The position numbers and the translations under genes were made by a program. Under the pieces are notes generated by a model that was not told where the DNA came from, ran no database searches, and saw nothing but the letters and a program-made list of their open reading frames with translations. From Planctomycetota bacterium (lineage in GTDB: Bacteria; Planctomycetota; PUPC01; DSUN01): 14,887 nucleotides of DNA. Shown here in pieces: positions 12,989 to 14,887 of this stretch. The stretch's first letter is position 1. Each line of letters begins with the position of its first letter. Location of the stretch: the NCBI GenBank assembly GCA_016872875.1, contig VGYW01000201.1:1-14887 (forward strand), written 5' to 3'.

Positions 12989-14305
12989 ATGCCCTACGAT
13001 ACCGATGACAGGCTGAAGAGCTACCTGGACACGAACCAGCTCCATCGGGAGCAGATGTGCCTTGCGATTCTGGCTCTAGACAAGAGATTCTCGCAAGTGC
13101 GGCCCAGACACCCACGGGGAGGTCCAGATGGGGGCAGAGATATCGATGCCGTTTTCCATGGAGGCCTGCGTGCGTACGGCGCCGTCGGCTTTGTAAACCA
13201 GGCCGAAGATTCCGAAGAGAAGAGGGACAGAGCTAAACGCAAGTTCAGAAGCGATCTCGCGAGCGCTCTTGGGGTGACGCCAGCGCCTGAGGTATTCGTC
13301 TTCTTCACGAACGTAAACCTCACCGTCGGAGAGAAGGACGAGCTAGTTCGAGAAGCCATGGCTAAGGGCATTGCCCACTGCGAGGTTTTCGATAGGGAGA
13401 GGCTGAGAATCGCGCTGGACAACCCAGACGGATTCTCGCTGAGATTCCAGTACCTGGGGATTCCGCTGTCCGCGGAGGAGCAAGCCAGTTTCTTCGCCAA
13501 GTGGGGTGATGATATTCATTCGCTGATAGCAACAGGCTTTCAGAATGTCCAGACGACCCTTGACCGTTTGCTGTTTCTCCAGGAAGCTTCAAGTCCTCTA
13601 TCGTTGTTGTGGATGGGATTTGAGCTCGACCGGGTTTACACAGCTCAGGAGATTGGCCATTTCCGGGCCTTCTGCTCAATGTACCTGAAGGAGCCAAGGC
13701 TCAACGTACTGTCAATCCTCTTTGGCTCCTCCGATAAGGCGGACCGGATGAGTTCTGACAAGCCGGCCCCAAAGCGAGACATGCGGCCCGGCATTGGATT
13801 CGGGATCAGCGGCGGTCAATGGGAGCAGCGGTTGCACCCGTGTTCCGTCACCGGATCGGCAGAGGCGGATGTGCCGGCGGAGAAGTACGAACGAGCGGGG
13901 TCGTCTTCCTCAGTCGGGATGCAAGAGGTACGGCTTGTTGCTATCAAGTACTGGAATGTCGCCCTTATACGCCTTTCTCCTATCCTAAGCCTGCGCGACA
14001 TCGACGAGGCCATGTTCCTCCCAATGCTGAGCCGCTCGTTGGCGCAGAAGCTCAAGCGTGTTCATGTCTATGCTAATGAGTATAAGCTGTTGGAGGTCGA
14101 TCGAGACCGGCTCGAGATAGATGAATCGCCATTCAGCCCCAACGTCCCCGTCGAGTTCAGCGAACAAGAGCTTGCGGACCCGTGGGTGAGAGTGCGGCCG
14201 GTTAGTGCGTCAGGATTCCATTTCTCCTTCGCAGACCAGACACCGCTGCGCACGTTTTCGCCGCGGCAGACAGCAGACTCCATGCCGAAGCGAATCCAGA
14301 GATAG
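12989..14305 (+). CDS. Unknown 438-residue protein with PDGGRD-type N-terminal domain, possible defence protein
   Basis: The N-terminal part (about 1-180) contains RGGPDGGRDIDAVF (43-56), GAVGFVN (64-70), FVFFTNVNLT (103-112), FDRERLRIALD (134-144) and QYLGIPLSAEEQASFF (154-169). The first segment resembles the start of a PD-(D/E)XK nuclease core (Asp47), but no (D/E)xK lysine is visible where expected, so nuclease activity is doubtful. From memory this N-terminal module occurs on varied bacterial proteins, some near restriction or defence genes. The C-terminal 250 residues are unlike anything I know; no membrane segment is seen. GAGGA lies 5 bases before the ATG. Third positions are noticeably less GC-rich than in neighbouring genes, and the gene is enclosed by 78-bp inverted repeats, both consistent with horizontal arrival. 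Confidence 0.75.
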   Translation: MPYDTDDRLKSYLDTNQLHREQMCLAILALDKRFSQVRPRHPRGGPDGGRDIDAVFHGGLRAYGAVGFVNQAEDSEEKRDRAKRKFRSDLASALGVTPAPEVFVFFTNVNLTVGEKDELVREAMAKGIAHCEVFDRERLRIALDNPDGFSLRFQYLGIPLSAEEQASFFAKWGDDIHSLIATGFQNVQTTLDRLLFLQEASSPLSLLWMGFELDRVYTAQEIGHFRAFCSMYLKEPRLNVLSILFGSSDKADRMSSDKPAPKRDMRPGIGFGISGGQWEQRLHPCSVTGSAEADVPAEKYERAGSSSSVGMQEVRLVAIKYWNVALIRLSPILSLRDIDEAMFLPMLSRSLAQKLKRVHVYANEYKLLEVDRDRLEIDESPFSPNVPVEFSEQELADPWVRVRPVSASGFHFSFADQTPLRTFSPRQTADSMPKRIQR

Positions 14306-14492
14306 AGGCTACGCGGCGGCCACGAGGTCCCAGCCACTTCCCCATCCGCCATCGCGCCCATCGGTAACGGCTCGTCATTCGGGAGCCCTCAGGGGCATAC
14401 TGACAACAAACGTGGTCTGGCCAGCGCTGGTTCGCCCTTCCGCAGCGGGAATTCCTCGGCGTTCGAATGTCTGCGCGGTTCTCTCTGGCCTG

Positions 14493-14570
14493 CTCTGTGC
14501 TACAAACATGCAGAATCTTGTTTTCCGGAAAGATTCTTCCTCCGCGTTTGGTTGCGGCTTGCCGCGATGG
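14493..14570 (-). repeat. 78-bp inverted repeat, right copy
   Basis: Exact reverse complement of 12486-12563. It lies 188 bp after the stop of the 438-residue gene; the left copy ends 425 bp before its start. Confidence 0.85.
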
Positions 14571-14591
14571 GCCCTCTGTAGTGAAGACCCA

Positions 14592-14815
14592 GTTTCGGGT
14601 TTCGCGTCCTTTCGCGTGTTTCGCGGGCATGAGACCGGTGTTCGGTGGTAGGTGTTCGGTGTTCGGGTACGGAGAGGAGAGCGTCCACAGATTGGCACAG
14701 ATTTGCACAGATGAAGGAAGCACGGGATCTGAGTCTTGGAGCCCAGCGGCCCTCTTGTTTTCTCTGCTGGCTCTCTTCGGCCCCTCTGCGTGCTCTGCGT
14801 GAGACTCTTCCGGTT
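14592..14815. repeat. Cluster of dispersed intergenic repeats
   Basis: 14592-14632 is the GCGAAA-type 41-bp repeat shared with 8234-8274. 14634-14668 is a run of GGTGTTCGG-like units. 14684-14713 carries CACAGATTGGCACAGATTTG, related to units at 12667-12761. About 14786-14806 is CCTCTGCGTGCTCTGCGTG, shared with 8283-8301. No gene is seen between 14306 and 14863. Confidence 0.55.
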
Positions 14816-14829
14816 TCGGGGTTCGGGGG

Positions 14830-14857
14830 TTGAGAAAGGCTCGCGGTTGTGTAGAAT
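14830..14857 (+). promoter_or_regulatory. Promoter of the right-edge gene, leaderless geometry
   Basis: TTGAGA (14830-14835), a 16-base spacer and TAGAAT (14852-14857), then six bases and ATG at 14864. It aligns without gaps to the Kelch gene promoter. Confidence 0.6.
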
Positions 14858-14863
14858 GAGGGC

Positions 14864-14887
14864 ATGAGCAGCGAGAAGAAGATCGTG
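14864..14887 (+). CDS. Start of an unidentified gene, truncated by the window edge
   Basis: Only eight codons (MSSEKKIV) are visible. The start is supported by the promoter placed 6 bases upstream and by its match to the Kelch gene start (MSAEKK), including GAGAAGAAG at the DNA level. The product cannot be identified from this window. Confidence 0.5.

Overview
The window is a high-GC bacterial chromosomal segment. Third codon positions are almost always G or C, and the intergenic gaps are full of palindromic and dispersed repeats. Together with a Kelch-type exported protein, sigma54 control and a Re-citrate-synthase-like DRE-TIM enzyme, this suggests a member of the Planctomycetota / PVC-like bacteria, probably from a metagenome. 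That placement is inference, because there is no rRNA or other marker gene here. I see no tRNA, rRNA, CRISPR array or transposase.

Layout. Positions 1-1489 (minus) hold an endonuclease IV gene (nfo, running off the left edge) overlapped by 4 bases by an upstream DJ-1/PfpI gene, with a good promoter at 1527-1554. A 250-bp fold-back repeat (1581-1830) separates them from a plus-strand pair: an exported PPP-type phosphatase (1875-2864) and an exported protein of unknown function (2877-3731). Two REP-like hairpins lie between converging genes. Positions 3906-5390 (minus) are an apparent operon of MNT nucleotidyltransferase, HEPN protein and a conserved-looking unknown protein. The last carries a 17-codon palindromic repeat inserted exactly in frame. 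Positions 5456-8176 (minus) encode a 906-residue exported Kelch/beta-propeller protein.

From 8362 everything reads rightwards. An NtrC-type sigma54 activator (8576-9985) sits behind a strong sigma70 promoter and a 127-bp nested palindrome. It is followed by a near-perfect sigma54 promoter (10250-10266) in front of a small CxxC-CxxC zinc-ribbon protein (10322-10567) and a strong intrinsic terminator. A candidate Re-citrate synthase follows (10900-12270). Then comes a repeat-rich island in which a 438-residue protein with unusual base composition (12989-14305) is bracketed by perfect 78-bp inverted repeats. At the right edge a new gene begins (14864).

Three signals stand out. (1) Three genes have a sigma70-like promoter whose -10 box ends exactly 6 bases before an ATG, which predicts leaderless mRNAs; two of these promoters are near copies of each other. 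(2) A palindromic repeat is tolerated inside a coding region. (3) The activator / sigma54 promoter / zinc-ribbon arrangement may extend, through a weaker -24/-12 site at 12951-12964, to the 438-residue gene.
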